NCBI GenBank assembly: GCA_040881685.1
Contig: JBBECS010000035.1
Location: forward strand, 1-40,538
Source of the DNA: Acidimicrobiia bacterium
GTDB taxonomy: Bacteria; Actinomycetota; Acidimicrobiia; IMCC26256; PALSA-555
Length of the DNA stretch: 40,538 nt
Reading direction: 5' to 3'
The translations under genes and the position numbers were made by a program. The first letter of the stretch is position 1. Every line of letters begins with the position of its first letter. Shown piece after piece: positions 6,831 through 14,907 of the stretch. The notes beneath the pieces were generated by a model that saw only the letters and a program-made list of their open reading frames with translations, did no database searches and was not told the DNA's origin.

Positions 6831-7737
6831 ATTCCAACCAGTCCGCGTACTTCTCCACCTCGCCGTGGACGGTCGCGAAGTAGGTCTCTTGGACCTTGCG
6901 CGTGAGCTCACCGGGGTCGCCGATCTCGCGGTCATCGACCTCCCGGATGGGCACAACCTCCGCCGCGGTGCCGGTGAGGAAGGCCTCGTCGGCCAGGTAC
7001 AGGTCGGTCCGCAGCAACGCCTCTTCGCGCACCTCGTAGCCGAGGTCGCGAGCGATCGTCATCACGGAATCACGCGTGATGCCCTCGAGCGCGCCCGACG
7101 ACAGTGGCGGTGTGCGGAGCACACCATCCGTGACCACGAACAGGTTCTCGCCGGTGGCCTCCGACACCTCACCGTTCATGTTCAGGAGCACCGCCTCGTC
7201 GTACCCACCCTTGATCGCCTCGACCTTGGCCAGGCTCGAGTTCACATAGATCCCCGTGCCCTTCGCCGCGACCGGGTTGATGTTCGGGTCCATGCGGCGC
7301 CACGTGGAGATCTTCATGCGCACGCCGCGCTTGATCCCTTCGTCGCCGAGGTACGTCCCCCAAGGCCACACCGCGATCGAGACGTTCACCTTGCACGGGA
7401 GCGGGTTCAATCCCATCTCCCCGTACCCGAGGTACGCGAGGGGGCGGATGTAGCAGCCCTCGACCTCGTTGACCCGTACCGTCTCCTTCGTCGCCTCGAC
7501 CAGCTCCTCGACCGAGAACGGGAGCTCCATCAGCAGGAGCGACGCCGAATCCTGCAGGCGCTGGATGTGGTCGGTGAGACGGAAGACGGCCGGACCGCGC
7601 GACGTCGGATAGGCACGGATGCCCTCGAACACGCCCGACCCGTAGTGGAGCGTGTGGGTGAGGACGTGGACGGTCGCGTCGTCCCAATCGACGAGCGTCC
7701 CGTCCATCCAGATCTTCTGGGTCTTCTCGATCGGCAT
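6817..7737 (-). CDS. ilvE: Branched-chain amino-acid aminotransferase
   Basis: This 306-aa, fold-type IV PLP enzyme interconverts Leu, Ile and Val with their 2-oxo acids using glutamate/2-oxoglutarate. Visible features are LHYGSGVFEGIRAY (30-43), the PLP lysine K159 in VAAKGTG (the same position as in E. coli IlvE), EATGENLFVV, and the phosphate-binding LTGTAAEVVPI. The length is typical. It starts 33 nt after the leuB stop and overlaps cimA at its end, so the three genes form one operon. It performs the last step for the products of both the cimA and leu pathways. Confidence 0.96.
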   Translation of the reverse strand: MPIEKTQKIWMDGTLVDWDDATVHVLTHTLHYGSGVFEGIRAYPTSRGPAVFRLTDHIQRLQDSASLLLMELPFSVEELVEATKETVRVNEVEGCYIRPLAYLGYGEMGLNPLPCKVNVSIAVWPWGTYLGDEGIKRGVRMKISTWRRMDPNINPVAAKGTGIYVNSSLAKVEAIKGGYDEAVLLNMNGEVSEATGENLFVVTDGVLRTPPLSSGALEGITRDSVMTIARDLGYEVREEALLRTDLYLADEAFLTGTAAEVVPIREVDDREIGDPGELTRKVQETYFATVHGEVEKYADWLEYVRE

Positions 7738-7770
7738 CGCGCCCCTGCTTCCCTTCGCTCTTCCTGGTGG

Positions 7771-8766
7771 CTACTGCACTCGCTCGGCGATCGTGTCGCC
7801 GATCTCGCTCGTCGTTCCGGTCACGTCATCGGACTTCTCGACGGCCTCACGCACCCGCACAGCGGCGTCGCTCTCGCCGAGGAACTCCAACATCATCGCC
7901 GCCGAGACGATCGCCGCGCGCGGATCGGCGCGCCCGGTGCCCACGATGTCAGGCGCGGACCCGTGCACCGGCTCGAACACCGAAGGCCCGGTGCGCGCAG
8001 GGTTGAGGTTGGCCGACGCGGCGCGACCGATCCCACCCGAGACGGCGCCACCGAGATCGGTGAGGATGTCGCCGAACAAGTTGTCGGTGACGATCACGTC
8101 GTAACGCGCCGGATCCTGCACCAGGTAGATGCACGCCGCATCGACGTGGTGGTAGGCCGTCCCGACGTCGGCGAACTCCGTGGCGACTTCGTCGAACGCG
8201 CGCTGCCACAGGTCGCCGGCGAACTGGAGCACGTTGGTCTTGTGCACGAGGGTCACGTGCCGGCGGCCCCGAGAGCTGGCGAGGTCGAACGCGAACCGCA
8301 CACAGCGCTCGACACCGAAGCGAGTGTTGACCGAGCCCTGCGTGGCGATCTCGCTCGGCGTGCCCTTCCGCAGGAAGCCACCTTCACCTGCGTACACACC
8401 CTCGGTGTTCTCGCGGACCACAACCATGTCCACACCGTCGTTGAAAGGACTCGGCCCGGCGACGAAAGGACGCAAGTTCACGAAGAGATCGAGCTCGAAG
8501 CGCAACCGCAGCAGCAGACCCCGCTCGAGCACGCCGGGCGGCACCTCGGGAGTCCCGACCGCGCCGAGCATCACCGCGTCGAGGCCACGGATCGCGGCGA
8601 GGTCGTCGTCGGGCAGCACCTCGCCGTCGCGCAGGTAGCGGGCACCACCGAGGTCGAAGGCCACCGGGGTGTAGGCCACCCCGGCCGCGTCGACCACCTT
8701 CATGGCCTCGACCACGACCTCGGGGCCGATCCCGTCCCCCCCGATGATCCCGATCCTGTGGGTCAC
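7771..8766 (-). CDS. leuB: 3-isopropylmalate dehydrogenase
   Basis: This 331-aa NAD-dependent enzyme oxidatively decarboxylates 3-isopropylmalate, and in the citramalate route 3-methylmalate. It has [13 protein letters not shown] at the N-terminus, [15 protein letters not shown], the catalytic region [33 protein letters not shown] and the adenine-binding [14 protein letters not shown] chose GTG 8766 because AGGAG lies 4-5 nt upstream and the next start upstream falls inside the attenuator terminator. It is the first structural gene of leuB-ilvE-cimA. Confidence 0.95.
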   Translation of the reverse strand: MTHRIGIIGGDGIGPEVVVEAMKVVDAAGVAYTPVAFDLGGARYLRDGEVLPDDDLAAIRGLDAVMLGAVGTPEVPPGVLERGLLLRLRFELDLFVNLRPFVAGPSPFNDGVDMVVVRENTEGVYAGEGGFLRKGTPSEIATQGSVNTRFGVERCVRFAFDLASSRGRRHVTLVHKTNVLQFAGDLWQRAFDEVATEFADVGTAYHHVDAACIYLVQDPARYDVIVTDNLFGDILTDLGGAVSGGIGRAASANLNPARTGPSVFEPVHGSAPDIVGTGRADPRAAIVSAAMMLEFLGESDAAVRVREAVEKSDDVTGTTSEIGDTIAERVQ

Positions 8767-8810
8767 TTCGCTCCTGTGCGTGCTCGCCGTGTGGTGCTGC
8801 GGTCCTGACA

Positions 8811-8838
8811 ACGAAAAACCGCCCACCGAGGTGGACGG
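8811..8838 (-). terminator. Intrinsic terminator of the leuB attenuator
   Basis: In minus-strand RNA, CCGUCCAC pairs with GUGGGCGG around CUCG (8838-8819), giving 8 bp with one G-U, followed directly by UUUUU (8818-8814). It lies between the leader peptide stop and leuB. An upstream segment CCGGCCACC (8862-8854) can pair with the terminator's 3' arm in 8 of 9 positions, a plausible antiterminator. Confidence 0.85.
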
Positions 8839-8868
8839 TCGGGGGCGAACGCCGGTGGCCGGCGTCCG

Positions 8869-8901
8869 CTACGAGATGACGATGACGGGCTGATGCGCCA
8901 T
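8869..8901 (-). CDS. Val/Ile leader peptide of the leuB-ilvE-cimA attenuator
   Basis: ATG 8901 opens a 10-residue peptide, MAHQPVIVIS, ending at TAG. The four consecutive codons GTC ATC GTC ATC would stall a ribosome when Val-tRNA or Ile-tRNA is scarce. A 7-bp hairpin (8849-8865) follows the stop, then the terminator at 8811-8838. The peptide starts about where transcription should start (promoter 8911-8939), so its mRNA is probably leaderless. The function is transcription attenuation of the downstream operon. Confidence 0.85.
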   Translation of the reverse strand: MAHQPVIVIS

Positions 8902-8910
8902 GGGTCGTCC

Positions 8911-8939
8911 ATTCTCCCAGTCGCCTGAGAGTGGGTCAA
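8911..8939 (-). promoter_or_regulatory. Promoter of leuB leader
   Basis: On the minus strand TTGACC (8939-8934) is followed by a 17-nt spacer and GAGAAT (8916-8911). The expected start site is at about 8904-8901, at the leader peptide's ATG. Confidence 0.6.
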
Positions 8940-9016
8940 CCGGCTTCCGTGCCGATCCGTCGAGCGCGCTCGCACGTAGTACCAAGGGCCCCGTCCTCAC
9001 CAGGAGGTCAGCGGTC

Positions 9017-9706
9017 GTGAGGAAGCTCGGGTTGCTCGCGGGTGGGATCGTCATGACCTTGGTCGCCGGCTTCGGCTTCTACTGGCTCGTGCTGCGGGAC
9101 GACCCAGCTCCTCCCGCCAAGATCAAGCAGACCAAGGTGGCGACGGGCGCCGACGCGCCCGAAGGGCTGCTCGACGGCACGTACGCGCTGCGCTCGTCCG
9201 ACGGCGACTCGTTCGTCGGCTACCGCGTCGAGGAGCAGTTCGTGGCGGGCGCCATCAACGGCACCGCCACCGGTCGCACTCCGGAGATCGAGGGCAGCCT
9301 CTCGATCTCGGGCACCACCGTCGACGGCGTCACGATCACCGCCAACGTGCAGGCGCTGGTGTCCGACGAGTCGAGGCGCGACAACCGGATCCGCACCTCG
9401 GGACTGGAGACCGACACGTTCCCCAACGCGGAGTTCGTGCTCGACGAGCCCATCGAGCTCGGGACGCTCCCCGCCGCCGGCGAGACCGTCGAGGTCACCG
9501 CCGTCGGTCACCTGACGCTGCACGGGGTGACGCGCGACGTGGAGATCCCGCTCGAGGCTCGCTGGGATGGAACGCGCGTACAGGTGGTCGGCCGACTGCC
9601 GATCGTGTTCTCCGACTACGACATCGACGCCCCCTCGGTCCCCGGGTTCGTGACCGTGGACGACCGGGGCGAGATGGAGCTCCAGCTCTTCTTCGAGCCG
9701 GAGTGA
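9017..9706 (+). CDS. YceI-like domain membrane-anchored protein
   Basis: This 229-aa protein has an N-terminal membrane anchor (LGLLAGGIVMTLVAGFGFYWLV, about residues 4-25), a short linker and a YceI-type lipocalin-like domain: DGTYALRSSDGDSFVGYRVEE, FVAGAINGTATGRTPEIEG, SDESRRDNRIRTSGLET, FPNAEFVLDEPIEL and VGHLTLHGVTRDVEIPLEA. YceI-family proteins bind polyisoprenoid or other lipids in a beta-barrel. The ligand here is unknown. The GTG 9017 start has AGGAGG 9 nt upstream. It is transcribed divergently from the leuB leader. Confidence 0.85.
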   Translation: MRKLGLLAGGIVMTLVAGFGFYWLVLRDDPAPPAKIKQTKVATGADAPEGLLDGTYALRSSDGDSFVGYRVEEQFVAGAINGTATGRTPEIEGSLSISGTTVDGVTITANVQALVSDESRRDNRIRTSGLETDTFPNAEFVLDEPIELGTLPAAGETVEVTAVGHLTLHGVTRDVEIPLEARWDGTRVQVVGRLPIVFSDYDIDAPSVPGFVTVDDRGEMELQLFFEPE

Positions 9707-9749
9707 ACTCCACGCCGGAATGCGTCAGACCGGCGGTTACGCTCCGGTC

Positions 9750-10223
9750 ATGGACGAGGTGCATCTCTCTCCCGACGCGTACGAACGCCTTCGCAAGGAG
9801 GCGGATTGGCGCTCGGGTGAGCGGCGCGACGAGATCTCCCAGTGGATCGAACGGGCCCGTGAGCATGGCGACATCAGGGAGAACGCCGACTTCGACGCGG
9901 CCAAGAACGAGCAGGGCCTCAACGAGGGCCGCATCCGCCAGCTCGAGGTGATGCTGCGCGCCTCCCGCGTCGTCGAAGGCGCCGAGGGCGACGTGGTCGC
10001 CCCGGGCACGATCGTCGAGGTCCGCATGGACGACGATGCCGAGACGACCCACTACCTCGTGGGGTCGATCGAGGAGCGCCACGACTCGCACGACGTGCTC
10101 TCGACCTCGTCCCCACTCGGCCGGGCGTTGATGGGGGCGGCCCCCGGCGAGGTCAGGAGCTACAAGGGCCCCCGCCGCACGTTTCAGGTCGAGGTGGTGA
10201 GCGTCAAGCCCCTGACTGGGTAA
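9750..10223 (+). CDS. greA: Transcription elongation factor GreA
   Basis: This 157-aa protein has the N-terminal coiled-coil with the catalytic tip GDIRENADFDAAKNEQ, whose acidic residues position Mg2+ in the RNA polymerase active site, and the C-terminal FKBP-like domain ending PLGRALMGAAPGEV. GreA rescues backtracked RNA polymerase by stimulating transcript cleavage. ATG 9750 has TACGCT 6 nt upstream and no Shine-Dalgarno, so the mRNA is probably leaderless. It follows the YceI-like gene by 43 nt. Confidence 0.95.
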   Translation: MDEVHLSPDAYERLRKEADWRSGERRDEISQWIERAREHGDIRENADFDAAKNEQGLNEGRIRQLEVMLRASRVVEGAEGDVVAPGTIVEVRMDDDAETTHYLVGSIEERHDSHDVLSTSSPLGRALMGAAPGEVRSYKGPRRTFQVEVVSVKPLTG

Positions 10224-10364
10224 GGAAAGGGGCGGGGCTGCCGATTCGCCGCGCCGGCGGCGGTGTCGACGGTGCCGCCGCCCGCTCCGTCGCCCGCCGC
10301 CGGCCGGTTCTCCCGCCACCCCAATGCCGGCGGTCGCCGCGAAGGGCCGTGCCACAATCGCCGC

Positions 10365-11762
10365 ATGGCAACGCTCTCCGACAAGGTCTGGGAGCGCCAC
10401 GTCGTGCGCCGCGCCGACGGTGAGCCAGACCTTCTCTATGTGGACCTGCACCTCGTGCACGAGGTCACGTCGCCGCAGGCGTTCGACGGGCTCCGCATCC
10501 AGGGCCGCACCGTGCGCCGCCCCGACCTCGCGGTCGCCACCATCGACCACAACAACCCCACGGCCGACGTCGACCTCGCGCATCCCGACCCGGTCTCCGC
10601 CGAGCAGATGGCGGTGCTGGCCAGGAACTGCGAGGAGTTCGGCATCCGCTTCTACGGGATGGGTGACCCCCGGCGCGGGATCGTGCACGTCATCGGCCCC
10701 GAGCAAGGCCTCACGCTCCCCGGCATGACCGTGGTCTGTGGCGACAGCCACACCTCGACCCACGGCGCGTTCGGGGCGCTCGCTTTCGGGATCGGCACGA
10801 GCGAGGTGGAGCACGTGCTCGCCACCCAGACGCTCCCTCAAGTCCGACCGGCCACGATGGCGGTGATCGTGGAGGGCGACCTGGACGCGGGCGTGACCGC
10901 CAAGGACGTGGTGTTGTCGATCATCGCCCGCATCGGTACCGGGGGCGGGATCGGCTCGATCATCGAATACCGCGGCTCGGCCATCCGCGGGCTGTCGATG
11001 GAGGGCCGCATGACGGTCTGCAACATGTCCATCGAGGCTGGCGCCCGCGCGGGGATGGTCGCACCCGATGAAACCACCTTTTCGTGGCTCGAGGGCCGGC
11101 CGTTCGCCCCGAAGGGCAAGGACTGGGAGACCGCACTGGACGACTGGCGCACGCTCGCGACCGACCCCGACGCCGGCTTCGACACCGAGGTCGAGATCGA
11201 CGCGGCGACGATCCGCCCGTCGGTGAGCTGGGGCACGAACCCGGCGCAGACCGTGGGCATCGACGACGTGGTGCCCGAGCCCGACTCGTTCCCGGAGCTG
11301 AGCCAGCGGGAGTCGGCGATGCACGCGCTGCGCTACATGGGCCTCAAGGCCGGGACACCGATCCGTGACATCGCCGTCGACACCGTGTTCATCGGCTCGT
11401 GCACCAACTCGCGCCTCGAGGACCTCCGGGCCGCGGCCGAGGTGGTTCGGGGGCGCTCCGTGCGAGACGGGCTGCGGGCCATGGTGGTGCCGGGCTCGTC
11501 CAAGGTGAAGGCGGATGCCGAGGCCGAGGGACTCGACGAGGTCTTCCGTGCCGCGGGGTTCGACTGGCGGGAGTCAGGGTGCTCGATGTGCCTGGCGATG
11601 AACCCCGACAAGCTCGCGCCCGGCGAGCGGGCGGCCTCCACCTCGAACCGCAACTTCGAGGGTCGCCAGGGCAAGGGGGGCCGCACGCACCTCGTGTCGC
11701 CCACCGTGGCAGCTGCCACGGCCATCGCCGGCCGCTTCACGACTCCCGAGGACTTGCCGTGA
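10365..11762 (+). CDS. leuC: 3-isopropylmalate dehydratase large subunit
   Basis: This 465-aa protein, with LeuD, isomerises 2- to 3-isopropylmalate, and citramalate to 3-methylmalate in the cimA route. It has an aconitase-type fold with [43 protein letters not shown], and cysteine ligands of the [4Fe-4S] cluster in [11 protein letters not shown] and [13 protein letters not shown] 10365 gives the canonical N-terminus ([14 protein letters not shown]). CACAAT lies 6 nt upstream without a Shine-Dalgarno. It is followed by leuD after 110 nt. No leader peptide is visible upstream, unlike leuA and leuB. Confidence 0.97.
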   Translation: MATLSDKVWERHVVRRADGEPDLLYVDLHLVHEVTSPQAFDGLRIQGRTVRRPDLAVATIDHNNPTADVDLAHPDPVSAEQMAVLARNCEEFGIRFYGMGDPRRGIVHVIGPEQGLTLPGMTVVCGDSHTSTHGAFGALAFGIGTSEVEHVLATQTLPQVRPATMAVIVEGDLDAGVTAKDVVLSIIARIGTGGGIGSIIEYRGSAIRGLSMEGRMTVCNMSIEAGARAGMVAPDETTFSWLEGRPFAPKGKDWETALDDWRTLATDPDAGFDTEVEIDAATIRPSVSWGTNPAQTVGIDDVVPEPDSFPELSQRESAMHALRYMGLKAGTPIRDIAVDTVFIGSCTNSRLEDLRAAAEVVRGRSVRDGLRAMVVPGSSKVKADAEAEGLDEVFRAAGFDWRESGCSMCLAMNPDKLAPGERAASTSNRNFEGRQGKGGRTHLVSPTVAAATAIAGRFTTPEDLP

Positions 11763-11830
11763 GCAGGTCTGCCAACGCGGCACCGGAGCGAGCGGAGCGA
11801 GCGAAGGTGCTCGCCCAGTGAGCGAACGCC

Positions 11831-11853
11831 GCGGGCCGGGTATCCCGGCCCGC
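11831..11853. terminator. Perfect hairpin between leuC and leuD
   Basis: GCGGGCCGGG (11831-11840) pairs with CCCGGCCCGC (11844-11853) around TAT, a 10-bp stem with no U-tract. It lies 20 nt before the leuD start. It could be an mRNA processing or stability hairpin, or a partial terminator setting the LeuC:LeuD ratio. Confidence 0.5.
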
Positions 11854-11872
11854 AGAGAGTGAGCGAGGACTG

Positions 11873-12475
11873 ATGCCTGATCCCGTCGAGCAGATCGTGG
11901 GGCGGGCGGTGCCGCTGAACCGCTCCGACGTCGACACCGACCAGATCATCCCCAGCGATTGGCTCAAGCGGGTCGAGCGCACCGGCTTCGGCGCAGGGTT
12001 GTTCTCGGAGTGGCGCGAGAGCAGCGACTTCGTGCTCAACCGTCCCGAGTACCAGGGCGACGACGTGCGCGTGCTCGTGGCCGGGCCGAACTTCGGTACC
12101 GGATCCTCTCGGGAGCACGCGCCCTGGGCGCTCGAGGACTACGGCTTCGAGGCCATCATCTCTGCGCGCTTCGCCGACATCTTCCGCAACAACTGCCTGA
12201 AGATCGGCCTCGTGCCCGTGGAGCTCCCGCAGGGCGTGGTGGACCGGATCATGGCCGCGGTCGAGGACGACCCCCAGGTCGAGATCGTGGTCGACGTGGT
12301 CGACCGCCGCGTCGCCGTCCCCGCGCTCGACCTCGACGAGCCGTTCGCACTCGACGACTTCCACCACCACCGCCTGGTCAACGGCCTCGACGACATCGCG
12401 CTCACCCTCCAGCAGGCCGACGAGATCGCTGCCTACGAAACCGGCCGAGCCGCCTGGTTGCCAGTGGTCACCTGA
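11873..12475 (+). CDS. leuD: 3-isopropylmalate dehydratase small subunit
   Basis: This 200-aa protein is the swivelling domain of the LeuCD isomerase. Signatures are PLNRSDVDTDQIIPSDWLKR, VAGPNFGTGSSREHAPWALEDYGFEAIIS and FADIFRNNCLKIGL. The length is normal for the bacterial subunit. The start ATG 11873 follows GAGCGAGGACTG. It is in the same direction as leuC and almost surely co-transcribed. Confidence 0.97.
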   Translation: MPDPVEQIVGRAVPLNRSDVDTDQIIPSDWLKRVERTGFGAGLFSEWRESSDFVLNRPEYQGDDVRVLVAGPNFGTGSSREHAPWALEDYGFEAIISARFADIFRNNCLKIGLVPVELPQGVVDRIMAAVEDDPQVEIVVDVVDRRVAVPALDLDEPFALDDFHHHRLVNGLDDIALTLQQADEIAAYETGRAAWLPVVT

Positions 12476-12539
12476 TCTCGCTCCGTCGCGGACGCTCCCT
12501 CACTTCAGAGCGCCCTCCGCTGCGCTCCGGGCGCCGCAC

Positions 12540-12833
12540 TCACACAATCAGGAGGACGTAGACGCCCAGCGCCAGGGCGGCCCCGGCCACCTCCACCGCG
12601 GGGTACCACCAGGGGATCCGGGCTCCGCAGCATCGGGCGCGCCCACGCCGCAGGAGATAGCCAACCACCGGCAGGTTGTCCCTGGCGCCGATCTGGACGC
12701 CGCAGATGCACCGGCTCCGCCCGCCCAGGGATTCGCCCCGAGGGAGGCGGTCGATCGCCACCCCGGTGAACGACCCCACACACGCCCCGACGGCCCCGGC
12801 AGCCAGTGCCCCCACGATCTCCGCTCCCGACAC
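12540..12833 (-). CDS. Orphan N-terminal domain of prepilin peptidase (PilD A24_N-like)
   Basis: From GTG 12833 the 97-aa product reads like the first third of a type IV prepilin peptidase: a membrane segment GALAAGAVGACVGSFTGVAIDRLPRGESL, then the cytoplasmic zinc region with DNLPVVGYLL and GARIPWWYPAVE, then a final membrane segment ending in a stop. In full PilD the two CxxC pairs bind zinc. Here they are shortened to CIC and CC by one residue each. The aspartyl peptidase half (A24) is absent, and leuD follows within 65 nt, so no room remains for it. It may be a decayed remnant or a stand-alone accessory. It is divergent from pilB. The start is uncertain. Confidence 0.7.
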   Translation of the reverse strand: MSGAEIVGALAAGAVGACVGSFTGVAIDRLPRGESLGGRSRCICGVQIGARDNLPVVGYLLRRGRARCCGARIPWWYPAVEVAGAALALGVYVLLIV

Positions 12834-12892
12834 CGGCCCATGGTGGCCCGTGATCTGGGCGTCCGGCGGGACCGATCCGCACCCCTTTGCCA

Positions 12893-12910
12893 CAGAACGT
12901 GAGAGTTCTG
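12893..12910. promoter_or_regulatory. Operator-like inverted repeat between pilD-N and pilB
   Basis: CAGAAC (12893-12898) and GTTCTG (12905-12910) are inverted around 6 nt. The direct repeat GCCACAG also occurs at 12890-12896 and 12909-12915. The position between divergent genes suggests a protein binding site, but no regulator is adjacent. Confidence 0.3.
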
Positions 12911-12960
12911 CCACAGCGAGCGCTAGAACGCCCGACTCCTGCCGTTTCCCTGGTGGGCTC

Positions 12961-12988
12961 TCAAGCCCTTGTCCAGCAAGGCCGATGG
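12961..12988 (+). promoter_or_regulatory. WhiG/FliA (sigma-28)-like promoter upstream of pilB
   Basis: TCAA (12961-12964), 16 nt, then GCCGATGG (12981-12988) matches the WhiG-type pattern TAAA-N15/16-GCCGATAA with few mismatches. Transcription would start about 12995, leaving a short leader with GAGGAGG before GTG 13021. This supports that GTG as the pilB start. A second copy of the pattern precedes pilA. Confidence 0.55.
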
Positions 12989-13020
12989 CCTACTGGGACG
13001 GGACCAACGAGGAGGAACCG

Positions 13021-14895
13021 GTGAGACTGCGCCGCAAGGCCGTCGACATCGTCGTCGCGGACGACGAAGAGGAAGAGCGCCCCCCGCGACCCAAGCGGGC
13101 CGAGCGCGCCGAGAAGCGCACGGCCGCCGCCACGGTCGACGCGCCGATCCACTGGACCGCCGCGGGCGGCTCGCTGGACGATGTGATGCCGGTGCACGCA
13201 CGGACCGGCGTCCCGGGCAGCACCAGCCTCCTCGGCGAGCGACTCATCTCCCGTGGCCTGATCGCGCGCGAGCAGCTCGACCACGCGCTCGCGGAGCAGG
13301 TGGCGTCGGGCAAGCGACTCGGCACGCAGCTCGTGGAGCTCGGCTCCATCAACGAGCGCCAGCTCATCGAGACGCTCGCCGAGCAACAGGATCTCAAGGT
13401 CGCCGACCTGCGCCTTACCGTCCCCGAACCTGCGGCCGTCGTGCGCTTCCCCGAAGCGCTCGCGCGCGGGTTCGAGGTCGTGCCCGTGCGCCAGACTGCC
13501 GAAGGACTCGAGATCGCGGTGGCCGAGGTGATCTCCGCCGAGACGCGCACGGCCATCGAAGCCGGCACCGGGTGTCCGATCTCGGTGGTGCTCGCACCGC
13601 CGTCGGAGATCCGCCGCGCCATCGACCAGGCATACCTGGCACTCGACGGTGTCGAGCAGCAGGTCCGCGCGTTCGAAGACTTTGCCTCGAGTCGGCCGCG
13701 GGTCGAGGCCCAGACCCAGATCGTTGTGGACGACCACGCGCCCGTCGTGCAGGTCGTGACGCTGCTCCTCACCCAAGCGGTCCGCGACCGCGCGTCCGAC
13801 ATCCACATCGAACCACAAGATGGCTCGGTGCGCGTGCGCTTCCGCATCGACGGCGTCTTGCGCGACGTGACCACGGTGCCTGCCGCCATGGCCGACGCGC
13901 TCATCAGCCGCATCAAGGTCATGGCCGACATGAACATCGTCGAGCGTCGGCGATCGCAGGACGGCCAGATTCAGACGATGGTCGACGACCGGCCGCTGGA
14001 CATCCGCGTCGCGACGACGGCGACGATCTGGGGCGAGAAGGCGGTGCTCCGCCTGCTCGACAAGACCCGCAGCCTCCGCGCGCTCGGGCAGCTCGGCATG
14101 ACGCCCGAGACGGCTGCTGAGTTCTCCCGGCTCGTCTCCTCGCCGTTCGGGATGGTGATCTGTGCCGGTCCGACCGGGAGCGGGAAGACCACCACGCTCT
14201 ACGCCGCACTGACCGAGATCAACGATCCGGAGCGCAACATCACCACGATCGAGGATCCCGTCGAATACGTGCTGCCCTCGATCAACCAGATCCAGGTGAA
14301 CAAGCAAGCCGGCATCACCTTCGCCGACGGCTTGAAGTCGATCCTGCGCCAGGACCCCGACGTGATCCTCGTGGGTGAGATCCGTGACGTCGAGACGGCT
14401 CGGATCGCCGTTCAGTCGGCGCTCACGGGTCACTTGGTGCTGTCTTCGCTCCACGCGACCGACGCCGCGACTGCGCTCCAGCGCTTCCGTGACATGGGCA
14501 TCGAGTCGTTCCTCATCACGTCGTCGGTGATCGCGATCGAGGCGCAACGACTGGTGCGGCGCATCTGCCAGTCGTGCAAGCAGCAGTATGAGCCGACCCC
14601 GGCCGAGCGCACGTTCTTCGAGCAGAGCACCGGCCGCGTGAAGGAGCAGTACTGGCACGGCACGGGCTGCAACATCTGCTCGCACAGTGGCTACATCGAC
14701 CGCATCGGCGTCTACGAGCTGATGCGCGTCTCCGACGCCATCCGGGAGCTCGTCGTCGACAACGCGAGCCACGAGGACCTGCGCGCCATGGCGGTCGCGG
14801 AGGGGATGACGACCCTGCGCGACGAGGTGCTGCGGCTCATCGAGCAGGACGTGACGACCGTTGCCGAAGCCATCCGCAGCGTGTTCGTTCGATAA
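13021..14895 (+). CDS. pilB: Type IV pilus extension ATPase PilB
   Basis: This 624-aa cytoplasmic hexameric ATPase powers pilus assembly. After an acidic/basic linker it has an MshEN-type N-terminal domain (about residues 60-200: LLGERLISRGLIAREQLDHALAEQ, LGTQLVELGSINERQLIETLAEQQ), then the GspE/PilB ATPase core with Walker A GPTGSGKTTT (about 383-392), Walker B DPDVILVGEIRD (about 445) and the four-Cys zinc motif CQSC...CNIC (about 516-553). MshEN domains in some PilB/MshE proteins bind c-di-GMP. The start is GTG 13021 with GAGGAGG 7 nt upstream. It is first in pilB-pilC-pseudopilins. Confidence 0.95.
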   Translation: MRLRRKAVDIVVADDEEEERPPRPKRAERAEKRTAAATVDAPIHWTAAGGSLDDVMPVHARTGVPGSTSLLGERLISRGLIAREQLDHALAEQVASGKRLGTQLVELGSINERQLIETLAEQQDLKVADLRLTVPEPAAVVRFPEALARGFEVVPVRQTAEGLEIAVAEVISAETRTAIEAGTGCPISVVLAPPSEIRRAIDQAYLALDGVEQQVRAFEDFASSRPRVEAQTQIVVDDHAPVVQVVTLLLTQAVRDRASDIHIEPQDGSVRVRFRIDGVLRDVTTVPAAMADALISRIKVMADMNIVERRRSQDGQIQTMVDDRPLDIRVATTATIWGEKAVLRLLDKTRSLRALGQLGMTPETAAEFSRLVSSPFGMVICAGPTGSGKTTTLYAALTEINDPERNITTIEDPVEYVLPSINQIQVNKQAGITFADGLKSILRQDPDVILVGEIRDVETARIAVQSALTGHLVLSSLHATDAATALQRFRDMGIESFLITSSVIAIEAQRLVRRICQSCKQQYEPTPAERTFFEQSTGRVKEQYWHGTGCNICSHSGYIDRIGVYELMRVSDAIRELVVDNASHEDLRAMAVAEGMTTLRDEVLRLIEQDVTTVAEAIRSVFVR

Positions 14896-14907
14896 GGGGC
14901 AGACACC

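Noticed and set aside
6865-8808. Long plus-strand open frame (about 647 codons) over ilvE and leuB
   Set aside because: It is antisense to clearly homologous ilvE and leuB and reads as Arg/Val/His/Asp-rich sequence without motifs; GC-skewed codons keep the frame open.
10224-10364. Leader peptide or attenuator before leuC
   Set aside because: No short frame with Leu/Ile/Val runs and no U-tracted terminator; only GC-rich inverted repeats are present.
9495-11324. Long minus-strand open frame over YceI-like, greA and leuC
   Set aside because: The opposite strand encodes recognisable proteins with start signals, while this frame has no domain.
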